NCBI RefSeq assembly: GCF_006539925.1
Contig: NZ_BJNY01000017.1
Location: 18,652-82,651 of the forward strand
Direction: 5' to 3'
DNA length: 64,000 nt
DNA from: Glutamicibacter uratoxydans
Lineage (GTDB): Bacteria > Actinomycetota > Actinomycetes > Actinomycetales > Micrococcaceae
Shown: in pieces, positions 27,241 to 36,472 of the stretch
Position numbering within the stretch: position 1 is the first letter of the stretch
Layout: every line of letters starts with the position of its first letter
Made by a program: the position numbers and the translations under genes
The notes under the pieces: generated by a model
Told to the model about the DNA's origin: nothing
Seen by the model: the letters and a program-made list of their open reading frames with translations, nothing else
Databases searched by the model: none

Positions 27241-28641
27241 ATGAGCAGCATCAAGAAGTTCGCACATTGGCAGCGCACCGAGTCCCAGTTCTTGGCCGCA
27301 GGGGCAGATGCGGTCTATTCCATCGTGGGCAACTTGTCGCAGACCGGGCAGTGGATGAAGGTCTTCTCCTTCAAGGTCCACGACGACCAGCGCGGCGTGG
27401 GCACCAAGGTCGACCTGCTGCCGCCGGGCAAGATCTTCGGGATGCTCCACCAGAGCACCGCACCGGCAGGCTCCATCACCCGCCGCAACCAGGCGGCCCG
27501 CATGGTCGAGTTCACACAGCCCCAGCCCGGCGGCCGCATGGTCATGCGCTGGCGGGTGGACGAAGTTGCCGGCGGCTGCGTCCTGCACTTCACCATTGAG
27601 ATCCACGGCCCGGGCACCACCGCCTTCAAATTCACCATCGGCAACGCGCTGTGCCACGACTACACGGTGGCAGTCGCCCGGCTCTACCGGATGATCGCGC
27701 ACACCGCCCACATCAAGCTCGATGCCCACGTGGTCATCGCTGGCGGCCGCGGCTTCCTTGGCCGCAACCTGGCAGCAGACCTGGTCTGCCGCGGGGCATC
27801 GGTGGCGGTGCTCTCGCGCACCCGCGAGGACTACTTCCCCACCGAGCAGTTCATCTGGGACGGCATCCACCAGGGCACCTGGATCGGTGCCTTCCACAGC
27901 GACCGCCCGGTGCATCTGGTCAATCTTGCCGGTGAGCGCGTGGACAAGCGCAACACCCCGCAGAACATTGCCGAGCTGACCGATTCCCGGGTGCTCACCA
28001 CCAAGACTTTGGCCGAGGCCGCCGCCACCCAATCTCAGCTGAAAACCTGGATCCAGTCCAGCACCACCGCGATCTTCGGAGATGCCGGCGAGGCCGAGCT
28101 GACCGAGTCCTCCCCCATTCCCACCGGAGAACGCGCGCTGCCCGAAATGACAGGCATCGCCTCAGCCTGGGAACAGGCGTTCACCGACGCGAAGGTCAAC
28201 GCCGAGCACAGCTACATCCTGCGCACCTCACTGGTCATGCATCCCGATGCTCCGTTGCTCGGGCCGCTGAACATGCTGGCCAATGTGGGACTCGGCGGAA
28301 AGCTGGGCCATGGCAAGCAGTGGTTCAGCTGGATCGGCATGGAGGACTGGCTGCAGGTTATCCGCTGCCTGCTCGGCCTGCAGGAACCCCGTATTCCGGA
28401 TGGCATCGTGCATGCCACCGCTCCCAATCCCCTGCGCAACGAAGAAGTGATGGCTGCGTTGCGCGGACTTGCCGGCATGCCCGGCATCCCCACCGGCTCG
28501 CTGATCCCCAAGCTGGGGGCGGCGGTTATGGGCAATAACGCCCGCGTGGTGCTGACCGGCCGTAAGGTCACCAGCGACGTACTCAAAAAGGCAGGTTTTA
28601 TATTTGAAGAAACAAGCTTTTCTGCGACCGTTGGTCGCTGA
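27241..28641 (+). CDS. SRPBCC domain fused to a TIGR01777-type SDR epimerase
   Basis: A 466-residue two-domain protein. Residues 1-155 look like a SRPBCC/polyketide-cyclase-like ligand-binding fold (AVYSIVGNLSQTGQWMKVF ... LHFTIEIHGPGTTAFKFTIG). From about 160 a Rossmann domain starts with VVIAGGRGFLGRNLAADLVCRG. HLVNLAGERVDKR, QSSTTAIFGDAG and ILRTSLVM follow as in YfcH/SDR39U1 proteins of the TIGR01777 family. The same fusion order occurs in several actinobacterial members of that family. The dinucleotide-dependent substrate is unknown. The start ATG follows TAGGGGGA. The gene stands alone, with 215 bases of non-coding DNA between it and the broken HAD gene. Confidence 0.85.
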   Translation: MSSIKKFAHWQRTESQFLAAGADAVYSIVGNLSQTGQWMKVFSFKVHDDQRGVGTKVDLLPPGKIFGMLHQSTAPAGSITRRNQAARMVEFTQPQPGGRMVMRWRVDEVAGGCVLHFTIEIHGPGTTAFKFTIGNALCHDYTVAVARLYRMIAHTAHIKLDAHVVIAGGRGFLGRNLAADLVCRGASVAVLSRTREDYFPTEQFIWDGIHQGTWIGAFHSDRPVHLVNLAGERVDKRNTPQNIAELTDSRVLTTKTLAEAAATQSQLKTWIQSSTTAIFGDAGEAELTESSPIPTGERALPEMTGIASAWEQAFTDAKVNAEHSYILRTSLVMHPDAPLLGPLNMLANVGLGGKLGHGKQWFSWIGMEDWLQVIRCLLGLQEPRIPDGIVHATAPNPLRNEEVMAALRGLAGMPGIPTGSLIPKLGAAVMGNNARVVLTGRKVTSDVLKKAGFIFEETSFSATVGR

Positions 28642-28900
28642 ATTATAGACTCAAATGCATTTCTGTTTTACCGCATGTCGTAAATAAGACTATTTTTTTC
28701 ATTAGCTACTAAAGAGTATTATTTTCGATCACTTATCTGACTACGACGAAAGTATTTGTTTACGCTCGTAACAAATTGTTCACCTTTTGTTTCCAGCACG
28801 TCGGCGTTGGATTTACCGCCAAATTCGATCATAAAATAGTTCAAGTAACGCTTTAGAGCACACTTTTCTATTGACCGTCACCAAAGGATCCACCTACATC
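28642..28900. other. AT-rich non-coding interval
   Basis: These 259 bases are clearly richer in A and T than the genes around them and contain no ORF with coding character. The region presumably holds the promoter of the ATP-grasp gene at 28901. I could not assign a specific operator or terminator. Confidence 0.5.
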
Positions 28901-30535
28901 ATGGCCAATACTTCAGAAGCTTCTGTTTCGGCTTCACGCCCACGCATTCCAAAGCCAAGCGAACTATCCAAATTACGCAGCCAAATTCAGGCAGTCGAAG
29001 ATATGGAAGATATGAGCGCTAATGTAGCCATGGACGCCGCTTACGTTGAGGAAGACAACACGGATCAGACTCCGGTGGTCCTGCCTTTTGCTCGCCCATT
29101 GAAGAACATGAGCGAAATCCGCCATTTCTTCCGCACCAACCAGACTCCGATCTATTTCATCGGCGCCACCCCGGTCAACCTGCTCGGTCTTGACCGCTGG
29201 GTCCGCAAGTTCAGCTACATCACCTACTACGACGGCTGGGACGGTCACCACCCGCGCGTCTTCACCCCAAGCGAGAAGCCGTACGTCGAATTCCAGAGCG
29301 CCGAGGAAATCAACAACTGGCTGCTTGAGAACCCAGAGGTTCGCGAATACATCGATTCGCGCCGCACCCCGGGCGGTCCGCGTCCGAAGATCGCCATGGT
29401 CTTCTTCGACGAGGAAACCGAAGCCATCTGCGAGGAGCTGGGCTACGACCTGATCCTGCCTTCGGCCGAACTGCGCAACGAGCTGGACTCCAAGATCGTT
29501 ACCACCCGACTGGGCAATGAAGCCGGCGCACCGTCGGTGCCGAACATCCTGGGCCGCGCGAACACCTACAAGGAGCTGCAGAAGCTGGCCGACAAGGCCA
29601 ACCTGGGCAGCGACCTGGTGGTGCAGACCCCTTATGGCGACTCGGGCAAAACTACGTTCTTCATCACATCCGAGGAAACCTGGAACCAGTATTCCAAGTA
29701 CATCATCGATGAAGACATCAAGGTCATGAAGCGCATCAACAACCGCCCCGTGGCTGTTGAAGCTGTGCTCACCCACTGCGGCACCGTCGTCGGCCCGATC
29801 CTCACCGAGCTGGCCGGCTACAAGGAATTGACCCCTTACAAGGGCGGCTGGTGCGGCAATGAGATGCACCCGGATGTCCTGAACGACTCCCAGCGCCACC
29901 GCGCCACCGAGCTGGTGCGCCGCGTGGGCGATGGCCTGCGCAAGACCGGCTACAAGGGCTTCTTCGAGGTTGACGTGCTGGTAGATACCGACACCGACGA
30001 CGTTTACCTGGGCGAGCTGAACCCGCGCATCTCGGGCGCCAGCGCCATCACCAATGTGACTGCCGGCGCCTACGCCGACATTCCGCTGTTCCTCTTCCAC
30101 CTGCTTGAGTACCTGGACGTAGAGTTCAGCATCGACGTGGACGAGATCAACGAGCGCTGGGAAGAGATGTCCGGCGCCGACATCTGGAGCCACATGATCA
30201 TCAAGGAAACCGATGACATTGTCCAGTACATCACCCATGCTCCACGCACCGGCAACTACGTTCTAGACTCGAAGGGCAAACTGCAGTTCGTCCGACCTGC
30301 TCTAGACTGGCATCAGTTGCAGAATCACAAAGAGGCATTCTTCCTACGAATCTACGGCGTAGAAGACTATCGCTGGAAGGGAGCCGATCTTGGGATCCTT
30401 GTCACCAAGGCCAAGCTACAGTTCACGGGTAAGAAGAAAACCAGACTCTCCATTGATGCCAAACACCTCATCTCCTCAATCAGATCCCAATACCGGGGTA
30501 TTGACGTCCCTCCAGCCGAGTCAGACGACAAGTAA
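28901..30535 (+). CDS. ATP-grasp enzyme
   Basis: A 544-residue cytoplasmic protein. After a charged N-terminal 60 residues comes an alpha/beta region (PIYFIGATPVNLLGLDRW). An ATP-grasp fold follows, with VVQTPYGDSGKTTFFI supplying the nucleotide-binding Lys. GFFEVDVLVDTDTDDVYLGELNPRISG supplies the metal-binding Glu and Asn. ATP-grasp enzymes activate a carboxylate as acyl phosphate and join it to an amine, thiol or other nucleophile. Family labels such as biotin carboxylase are often given to such proteins, but the biotin-carboxylase-specific layout is not evident. ATG 28901 follows AAAGGA at some distance. The next gene overlaps its end by about 80 bases, so the two probably act together. 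Confidence 0.82.
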   Translation: MANTSEASVSASRPRIPKPSELSKLRSQIQAVEDMEDMSANVAMDAAYVEEDNTDQTPVVLPFARPLKNMSEIRHFFRTNQTPIYFIGATPVNLLGLDRWVRKFSYITYYDGWDGHHPRVFTPSEKPYVEFQSAEEINNWLLENPEVREYIDSRRTPGGPRPKIAMVFFDEETEAICEELGYDLILPSAELRNELDSKIVTTRLGNEAGAPSVPNILGRANTYKELQKLADKANLGSDLVVQTPYGDSGKTTFFITSEETWNQYSKYIIDEDIKVMKRINNRPVAVEAVLTHCGTVVGPILTELAGYKELTPYKGGWCGNEMHPDVLNDSQRHRATELVRRVGDGLRKTGYKGFFEVDVLVDTDTDDVYLGELNPRISGASAITNVTAGAYADIPLFLFHLLEYLDVEFSIDVDEINERWEEMSGADIWSHMIIKETDDIVQYITHAPRTGNYVLDSKGKLQFVRPALDWHQLQNHKEAFFLRIYGVEDYRWKGADLGILVTKAKLQFTGKKKTRLSIDAKHLISSIRSQYRGIDVPPAESDDK

Positions 30536-31745
30536 CCCTGGTGCCGACGGCGCGGACTCTGCGGGCAATGGCTCGCAGGGTCCGCTGACCATCGCCAATT
30601 GGCAGTATCCAGAAAACATTGAGCGCTCGTTCCAGAACATTGCGCGTATCCATCCCACCGCCAAGGTTTCACGCGGCGACGGGCCTATCGTCAAGCTGCA
30701 TATTTCCGAAGACGAGCTGGGCAAGCTGGAAGTTGCCAAGGCGAGCTACACCGATCCTTCCCAGACGGTGCGCGGCGTCCTGCACGCCACGAACACCGAC
30801 GGGTTCCTTGTCATGCACAACGGCAGGATCCTGTGGGAAAAGTACAACAACACCATGACCTCCACGACCGACCATCTGTTGATGTCGGTCAGCAAGACCC
30901 TGGTGGGCACGGTCATCGGCGCACTGCAGGATGCCGGCAAGCTGGACGTCAATGAGCTGGCGTCCAAGTACGTGCCGGCGTTGTGCGACTCCGGCTACGC
31001 CGGGGCCAAGGTCCGCGACATCCTTGACATGCGCTCGGGCATCCAGTTCTCCGAAGAGTACCTGGACCCCAACGCCGAGGTGCGCCTGCTGGAAGAAGCC
31101 ATCGGCTGGGCTCCAGCGCGCAACGCGAACGGCCCGAAGGGCATGTACGACTTCCTGCTCACGCTCAAGGCCAAGGGGCCGCACGGCGGAGTGTTCGAGT
31201 ACCGTTCCTGCGAGACCGACGTGCTGGGCTGGATTGCAGAGTCCGCTGGCGGCGCCCCCATGCAGGACCTGCTCTCGGAGTATGTCTGGGCAAAGATCGG
31301 CGCCCAGCAGGATCTTGTCATGGGCGTGGACCAGTTCGGCACCGGCATGTTCGACGGCGGGCTGAACGCCACGGCGCGCGATTTGGCGCGCTTCGGGCAC
31401 ATCTACGTCAACGGCGGCCGGGCGCTGACCGGCAAGCAGGTTGTCTCCCAGGAATGGGTGGACGATACCTTCCGCCAGAGCGCTGAGCTCTTCGATGCCT
31501 TCGCCAAGTCGCCGGGCGACAACATGATGCCCGGTGGGCGCTACCGCAACCAGATCTGGTTCCCGAACGGCCAGACCAATGTTGCAGTGGCGCTGGGCAT
31601 CCACGGCCAGATGATCTACATGGATCCTGCCACCAAGCTGGTGGGCGTCAAGCTCTCCAGCTGGCCGCTGCCGCAGGATGCGTCAAAGCTGTTCCCGACG
31701 CTGCGGGCCTTCGAAGCCATCGCACGCCACCTGGCAGAACAGTAG
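30456..31745 (+). CDS. NylB-like serine hydrolase (class C beta-lactamase fold)
   Basis: About 429 residues without an obvious signal peptide. The catalytic SxxK motif is SVSK (Ser144, Lys147). The Tyr motif lies in FEYRSCETDVLGWIAE, and GIHGQMIYMDPATKLVGVKLSSW near the C-terminus matches 6-aminohexanoate-dimer hydrolase (NylB) and EstB-type carboxylesterases. It may hydrolyse amide or ester bonds. The start is uncertain: ATG 30456 overlaps the ATP-grasp gene by 80 bases, while TTG 30501 would shorten the overlap. The first 45 residues are low-complexity. Pairing of a ligase and a hydrolase is discussed in the findings. Confidence 0.82.
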   Translation: MPNTSSPQSDPNTGVLTSLQPSQTTSNPGADGADSAGNGSQGPLTIANWQYPENIERSFQNIARIHPTAKVSRGDGPIVKLHISEDELGKLEVAKASYTDPSQTVRGVLHATNTDGFLVMHNGRILWEKYNNTMTSTTDHLLMSVSKTLVGTVIGALQDAGKLDVNELASKYVPALCDSGYAGAKVRDILDMRSGIQFSEEYLDPNAEVRLLEEAIGWAPARNANGPKGMYDFLLTLKAKGPHGGVFEYRSCETDVLGWIAESAGGAPMQDLLSEYVWAKIGAQQDLVMGVDQFGTGMFDGGLNATARDLARFGHIYVNGGRALTGKQVVSQEWVDDTFRQSAELFDAFAKSPGDNMMPGGRYRNQIWFPNGQTNVAVALGIHGQMIYMDPATKLVGVKLSSWPLPQDASKLFPTLRAFEAIARHLAEQ

Positions 31746-31758
31746 GCGCTTCAACGCT

Positions 31759-31813
31759 AAACGCCAAGGGCTGCGGACCTCCCTTCGGGGAAGTCCGCAG
31801 CCCTTGGCGTTTT
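31759..31813 (+). terminator. strong terminator between convergent genes
   Basis: ACGCCAAGGGCTGCGGACxTCCC and its complement form an almost perfect stem of about 20 pairs around TTCG, followed by TTTT on the plus strand. The AAA run on the other side allows it to serve the leftward decarboxylase gene as well. Confidence 0.9.
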
Positions 31814-31828
31814 ATGCGTCCTACATCC

Positions 31829-34579
31829 CTAGCCGGCGGCGCCGGGGGCCAGCGACTTCAGCGCGGTATTGGTGAAGACCTGGTAGCCCTTGTCCTCGTG
31901 GTAGCCGTGGATCTCGCGGGTATCGAGCACATCCATGTAGTTCAGGATGTCCAAGGTGACCACCTGGCCCGGAACCAGCACCGGGAAGCCCGGCGGGTAC
32001 GGGGTCACGAACACCGCGGAGACCACCCTGCCGCCGCCGATAATCCGCTCGCGGATCTGCGAGGAGGTCAGGAACTCGGAGGCCGGGTCCTGGTAGGTCA
32101 GGTAGTAGGCCTTGCGCATGTCCCCACTGCCCCCGCCGGTGGCGAATTCCTCAGCGAAATAGCTGAAGTCCGGCAGCGGAATGCGCCCGGCGCCCGGAGC
32201 CCTGACCACGCAGCTGCCCTCGATGCGGCGCTTGCGTTCCAGCTCCTCGGCGATCTTCACCAGCACCTCGATCAGGTGCGCCACCGCCGAACGGTTGGTG
32301 CCGATATTGGTCATCAGCAGCACCGAGGTGCGGCTGGTCTTGTTGACCTGGATCGAGTGCCCGTCCATCAGGTAGGTGTGCTTGAAGGTGTCCCCATCCA
32401 CGCCGGTGCGGCTGATGTCCAAGGTCAGTCGCGACGGATCGAGCACCAGCTCGTCCTGCCGCCACGATTCGTCCCAGACAGCCAGTCCGTCGCGCACCGG
32501 GTTGCCCGAGGTGGTGGTCCTGAACTCCTGCGGAATCAAGTCCCCGGTATCAAGGATCCTGAAGTACTTGTTCAGCAGCTTGTTGCGGGTCATCGCACGG
32601 GCAATCGACTGGGCGAGGTCCACTTGACGCTGCACCAGCGCGTAGCCTTCCAGCTCCGCCTGACGCCGCCCGATGTCCAGCGAGGCAAGGATCTGGTAGT
32701 TCGGCGAGGTGGAGGTGTGCGTCATGTACGCCTCGCGGAAGGCGTTGGCGTTGCGCAGCGCGTAGTCCTGGTCGAAGACGTGGATCATCGATCCCTGGCG
32801 AAGCGAGGTCAGCGTCTTGTGCGTTGACTGCGTGGAGTACACGCGCAGGCGCGTGGTGCCCGGATCCGGGAACAGTCTGGTGCGCAGCCACACCTCGTCG
32901 TTCTCCGGATTCTCCAACGTGCCGGGCGCAGGCAGGGAGGCCTTGAGCTGCTGGTAGCGCTGCACGTACTCCTCGGTGCCCAGCTCCTCTTCCATCTTCG
33001 CTGCGGCGGTCATGCCGGTGCGCTGGCGGTAGATCGGATGGAAGCCGGCAAAAGCGAACCACGCCTCGTCCCAGAGGAACACCAGATCCGGCTTGATGGT
33101 CAGGCATTCTTCCATGACCCGGCGCGGGTCGTAGATGATGCCGTCGAAGGTGCAGTTGGTCAGCGTGATCATCTTGACCTTGTGCAGCAGCCCCTCGCGG
33201 CGCAGCTGCAGCAGGCGTCCCTTAATCTCCTCCAGGGAGACCGCGCCGTACATTGCGTGCTCGTTGAGCGGGTAGGCCTCCAGGTAGCTGACGTTCGCCC
33301 CTGCAAGCACCAGCGAATAGTGGTGGGACTTGTGGCAGTTGCGGTCCACCAACACGATGTCCCCCGGGGCCAGGATCGACTGGTGCACGATCTTATTCGC
33401 CGTGGAGGTGCCGTTGGTGACGAAGTAAGTCCGGTGGCTCTGGAAGGCCCGGGCCGCCAGTTCGTGGGCCTTCTTGATGGAGCTCTTGGGATCCAGCAGC
33501 GAATCCAGTCCGCCTGAGGTGGCAGAGGTTTCAGCCAGCAGCAGGTTCTTGCCGTAGAAGTCCACCAAGTCCCTGGCCCATGGCGAATTCTGCACCGAGC
33601 CGGCGCGGGAAATCGGCATTGCGTGGAACACGCCGCCGGGACGCTTTGCATACTTCTGCAGGGCGTTGAAGAACGGCGTGTGGTAGCGGTCGGTGATCTC
33701 GGCGAGGATCGACAGGTGCAGGTCCATGCGGTCGTTGCGCGAGAAGATGCGCCGGAACCGCCCGGTGATCTCATGGGCAATGGATTCCAGGGCAACGCCT
33801 GCAATCAGGTAGACAGGGATCTCCGGGCGCATATCCGAAAGGATGTGCTCCATGTCCAGCAGCCCCTGAATCTGCTGCGAGTGCCCGAAGTAGCCCTTGA
33901 TCCGCCCGTCGATAAACGCCTGCAGTCCGCCACTGAGGCGGCGCCTGGTCTTCAGGTCGTAGCGGGCGCTGAGCACCACCGACTGGATGCCCGGGTTGAT
34001 TACGATGGCCGCCAACGCGTCCTCGATACTCGGCACCGCGACAAAGTTGTAGTGGAACGGATCGGTGCGCTGACGCTGTTCAAGAATTTCCTCTTTGAAG
34101 CGCTCGATCTCCTCGGTTGGACCGTTGTCCACCAAAAGGATTTCCACCTGCGGAATGATCAGTCCGTTGGGCCCAGAGCTCACCCCCTCGACGAGGGTGC
34201 TCTCGTGGCTCCCGTAGTCGGAATTATCCCGGCCTTCGGGTTCGAAATACTGGGTCTGGGTCCTGAAGGACTGGTTGGCCCGGTGCACCAGACGCATGGC
34301 GTCGTCAAAGTGCCCCTCGGTCATCAGCCGGTCCACTTCGTTGAAGAAGTGCAGGCCCGGATTCGCCCAGTACGGCTCTATGCTCGATAGCTGCGCGAGC
34401 AGCCTTCCAGCTTCTGTCTTATATTCTTCACACCGCATTTCGTCTTTGAATTCCGATGTGATTTCGCTTAGTACATACCCCAAGTGTTCCCAAGCATCTT
34501 TGCGCTTCCTCCATGCACTTTCAGGAGTTGCGATTGCTTGGCTCTTGCCCTTGGTCAACCCGTCACTCACGGTTGCCAT
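31829..34579 (-). CDS. large PLP-dependent Orn/Lys/Arg-type decarboxylase
   Basis: A 916-residue fold-type I PLP enzyme. An N-terminal receiver-like wing domain (about 130-280, IEILLVDNG ... SVVLSARYDLKTRR) precedes the core. NGTSTANKIVHQSILAPGDIVLVDRNCHKSHHYSLVLAGA binds PLP phosphate, FLWDEAWFAFAG has the PLP-ring Asp, and STQSTHKTL carries Schiff-base Lys588. This is the layout of inducible lysine/arginine/ornithine decarboxylases, but longer (usual about 715-755) because of extra N-terminal helices. Substrate cannot be decided from sequence. ATG 34579 with GAGAGGAAGA just upstream is preferred to the in-frame start at 34591. Confidence 0.88.
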   Translation of the reverse strand: MATVSDGLTKGKSQAIATPESAWRKRKDAWEHLGYVLSEITSEFKDEMRCEEYKTEAGRLLAQLSSIEPYWANPGLHFFNEVDRLMTEGHFDDAMRLVHRANQSFRTQTQYFEPEGRDNSDYGSHESTLVEGVSSGPNGLIIPQVEILLVDNGPTEEIERFKEEILEQRQRTDPFHYNFVAVPSIEDALAAIVINPGIQSVVLSARYDLKTRRRLSGGLQAFIDGRIKGYFGHSQQIQGLLDMEHILSDMRPEIPVYLIAGVALESIAHEITGRFRRIFSRNDRMDLHLSILAEITDRYHTPFFNALQKYAKRPGGVFHAMPISRAGSVQNSPWARDLVDFYGKNLLLAETSATSGGLDSLLDPKSSIKKAHELAARAFQSHRTYFVTNGTSTANKIVHQSILAPGDIVLVDRNCHKSHHYSLVLAGANVSYLEAYPLNEHAMYGAVSLEEIKGRLLQLRREGLLHKVKMITLTNCTFDGIIYDPRRVMEECLTIKPDLVFLWDEAWFAFAGFHPIYRQRTGMTAAAKMEEELGTEEYVQRYQQLKASLPAPGTLENPENDEVWLRTRLFPDPGTTRLRVYSTQSTHKTLTSLRQGSMIHVFDQDYALRNANAFREAYMTHTSTSPNYQILASLDIGRRQAELEGYALVQRQVDLAQSIARAMTRNKLLNKYFRILDTGDLIPQEFRTTTSGNPVRDGLAVWDESWRQDELVLDPSRLTLDISRTGVDGDTFKHTYLMDGHSIQVNKTSRTSVLLMTNIGTNRSAVAHLIEVLVKIAEELERKRRIEGSCVVRAPGAGRIPLPDFSYFAEEFATGGGSGDMRKAYYLTYQDPASEFLTSSQIRERIIGGGRVVSAVFVTPYPPGFPVLVPGQVVTLDILNYMDVLDTREIHGYHEDKGYQVFTNTALKSLAPGAAG

Positions 34580-34600
34580 TCTTCCTCTCACACTTGCGGT

Positions 34601-34617
34601 GTTAACTGGTTGTTAAC
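34601..34617 (-). promoter_or_regulatory. paired GTTAAC sites upstream of the decarboxylase
   Basis: Two copies of the palindrome GTTAAC are separated by five bases (TGGTT), 22 bases upstream of the decarboxylase ATG. The pair is 11 bases centre-to-centre, one helical turn, as expected for a dimeric regulator. The binding protein is unknown. Confidence 0.4.
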
Positions 34618-34937
34618 ATTCCGAGTCACTTCGTTGTCACTCAATAACCGAGAGACTATGCCATATTTGAAAGCGATATCAACGAAAATCGCGATGTTAC
34701 AGTTAATTTCCCCGATGGCAACAAATGTTCATTTTTCGTTTGCCAATTTCATCCTCGGCTCAAAGCTTGAATGCAAATCACACGCCGCATCATTAACATT
34801 CAACGACTGCTTGACACCGCGATCATCGTATATTTTCACAGATATAACGAGCCGCTATCGCCGCCGCACAGAGTTCACCCTCTGCGCAAGTCAACAGTGA
34901 CTTTGGCGTCCAACACCGCGCTCGAAATAAAATGAAT

Positions 34938-34954
34938 GCCATTCTTTTAATGGC
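34938..34954. promoter_or_regulatory. inverted repeat, candidate operator (site C)
   Basis: GCCATT and AATGGC flank CTTTT, a perfect repeat 282 bases upstream of the M20 gene. The core GCCA..CTTTTA.TGGC matches the perfect repeat at 41742-41761 upstream of the DUF5058/M20 operon, suggesting a common regulator. Confidence 0.5.
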
Positions 34955-35039
34955 GTTACTTCACGAAAATAAATGATGCCGCCTCGCCCTGTCCGGCGGA
35001 TAAAACAAGAATTGAAATCCCTAAGATTTTCACCGATCA

Positions 35040-35050
35040 GCCACTTTTAT
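35040..35050. promoter_or_regulatory. GCCACTTTTAT element (site B)
   Basis: This 11-mer is identical to bases 41745-41755 of the inverted repeat in front of the DUF5058 operon, and it lies 186 bases upstream of the M20 paralogue. The other half of the palindrome is degenerate here (AATGCC). Confidence 0.4.
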
Positions 35051-35235
35051 AATGCCGGAAGATACAGCAGAGGAACGCCGCATCGCATCAAGCTCCGCGC
35101 TGCTGGCAAATTCCCGTGGTTCCGCCCCACCACTAGCGATTGCGCAGAAGACACTGGTAATACTGTTTTCAGCAACAGCTTTCGGGCACCCTCGGCGCTG
35201 CCCTATGGCGATCAACAACAGACGGAGGGCCCGCA

Positions 35236-36456
35236 ATGAGTTCTGCTGCAGGCAAATTGACGACCGAATTGACCGAGGAACAACGGGCGGTCATGCACGA
35301 GATGTACAAGCATCTTCATGCGCACCCCGAGCTGTCGATGCAGGAGCATCAGACCGCCTCCTACATTGCCGAACAGCTCGACGCATTGGGCATCGAGAAC
35401 TTCATCTGCGCAGGCACCGGCGTGGTCGGAATCCAGCGCAACGGCGAGGGTCCGGTGGTCGGCTTCCGCGCCGACACCGACGGGCTGCCCATCCATGAAG
35501 ACACCGACGCCGACTATGCGTCCACCGCGCGTGGCACCCTGGCCGACGGCAGCGATGTGCCGGTCATGCACGGCTGCGGGCACGACACCCATATCACCGC
35601 CGCGCTGACGGCAGCGGCCCGGCTGGCCGAACAGACCGATGCTTGGCAGGGCACCGTCGTCTGGATCTTCCAGCCAGGCGAAGAGACCGCAGCCGGGGCC
35701 AAGGCAATGCTTGAGGACGGATTGTGGGAGAAAGCCCCACGCCCGGACATTATCTTGGGCCAGCACGTCTTCCCCTTTGCCGCAGGATCCATCGCGCTGA
35801 CCGGCGGTCCGTCGATGACCATGGCGGACTCGCTCAAAGTGACATTGAAGGGACGGCAGGCCCACGGGTCCCAGCCGCAGGAGTCCATCGATCCCATTGT
35901 TCTGGGTTCCTACATCATCACCCGGCTGCAGACCCTGGTGTCCAGCGAACTGAACCCGCAGCAGTCGGCGGTGATCACCTGCGGCACCTTCCATGCCGGG
36001 CTGAAGGAAAACATCATCCCGGACAAGGCCGAGTTCACGTTGAACGTGCGCACCTTCTCGGAAAAGGTGCGCACCCAAGTACTGGGCGGCATCAACCGCA
36101 TCATCAACGCCGAGGCAATGGCCTCCAATGCGCCGCAGCCCCAGATTGAAATGTTCAATTCCTTCCCGAAGCTGCACAACGATCTGGAACACACGGAGAT
36201 TGTGCGCAAGGTGCTCAAATCGGAGCTGGGCGACGACAAGGTGGTCCAGATGCCTCCGGCAATGGGCTCCGAGGACTTCGGTGCGCTGGGCGACAGCATC
36301 GATGTGCCCTACGCGTATTGGTTCTTCGGAGGCTTCGTCCCCCGGGAATCAACGCCGCCAAGCAACCATTCCCCGCACTTCCTGCCCGACTACGAGCCTG
36401 CACTGGATACCGGAGTTAGAGCTGTGCTTGCCACCTTGGGGCATTACCTGCGCTGA
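35236..36456 (+). CDS. M20-family amidohydrolase, copy 1
   Basis: A 406-residue M20D-type metallo-amidohydrolase, the group that includes N-acyl-amino-acid, hippurate and indoleacetyl-amino-acid hydrolases. Metal-ligand motifs are visible: GFRADTDGLPI, MHGCGHDTH, FQPGEETAAGAKAML (catalytic Glu pair), GQHVFPFAAG and GSEDFG. A dimerisation domain sits between about 180 and 295. No signal peptide is present, so it is cytoplasmic. GGAGGG lies six bases before the ATG. It is nearly identical in plan and length to the protein at 43349 and converges on the leftward operon ending at 36473. Confidence 0.92.
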   Translation: MSSAAGKLTTELTEEQRAVMHEMYKHLHAHPELSMQEHQTASYIAEQLDALGIENFICAGTGVVGIQRNGEGPVVGFRADTDGLPIHEDTDADYASTARGTLADGSDVPVMHGCGHDTHITAALTAAARLAEQTDAWQGTVVWIFQPGEETAAGAKAMLEDGLWEKAPRPDIILGQHVFPFAAGSIALTGGPSMTMADSLKVTLKGRQAHGSQPQESIDPIVLGSYIITRLQTLVSSELNPQQSAVITCGTFHAGLKENIIPDKAEFTLNVRTFSEKVRTQVLGGINRIINAEAMASNAPQPQIEMFNSFPKLHNDLEHTEIVRKVLKSELGDDKVVQMPPAMGSEDFGALGDSIDVPYAYWFFGGFVPRESTPPSNHSPHFLPDYEPALDTGVRAVLATLGHYLR

Positions 36457-36472
36457 GCTCGCCGTGCTGGGT

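Larger units (their letters stand above)
34580..35235. other. AT-rich non-coding interval with palindromic sites
   Basis: No believable gene occupies these 656 bases; the short ORFs lack coding character. GTTAAC occurs twice (34601-34606, 34612-34617) just upstream of the decarboxylase start. A perfect inverted repeat GCCATT-CTTTT-AATGGC lies at 34938-34954, and a related GCCACTTTTAT lies at 35040-35050, both on the side of the M20 gene. GGAGGG (35224-35229) is the ribosome-binding site for 35236. The lower GC may mark a promoter-rich region or a remnant of transferred DNA. Confidence 0.55.

Noticed and set aside
30390..30455. Start of the NylB-like gene at 30390
   Set aside because: This would extend the overlap with the ATP-grasp gene to 146 bases and add residues without family support or a ribosome-binding site.
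28901..30535. Biotin carboxylase as the name for the ATP-grasp gene, pairing with the carboxyltransferase at 37447
   Set aside because: Only general ATP-grasp motifs are visible, the carboxyltransferase is over 7 kb away, and no biotin carrier is present.
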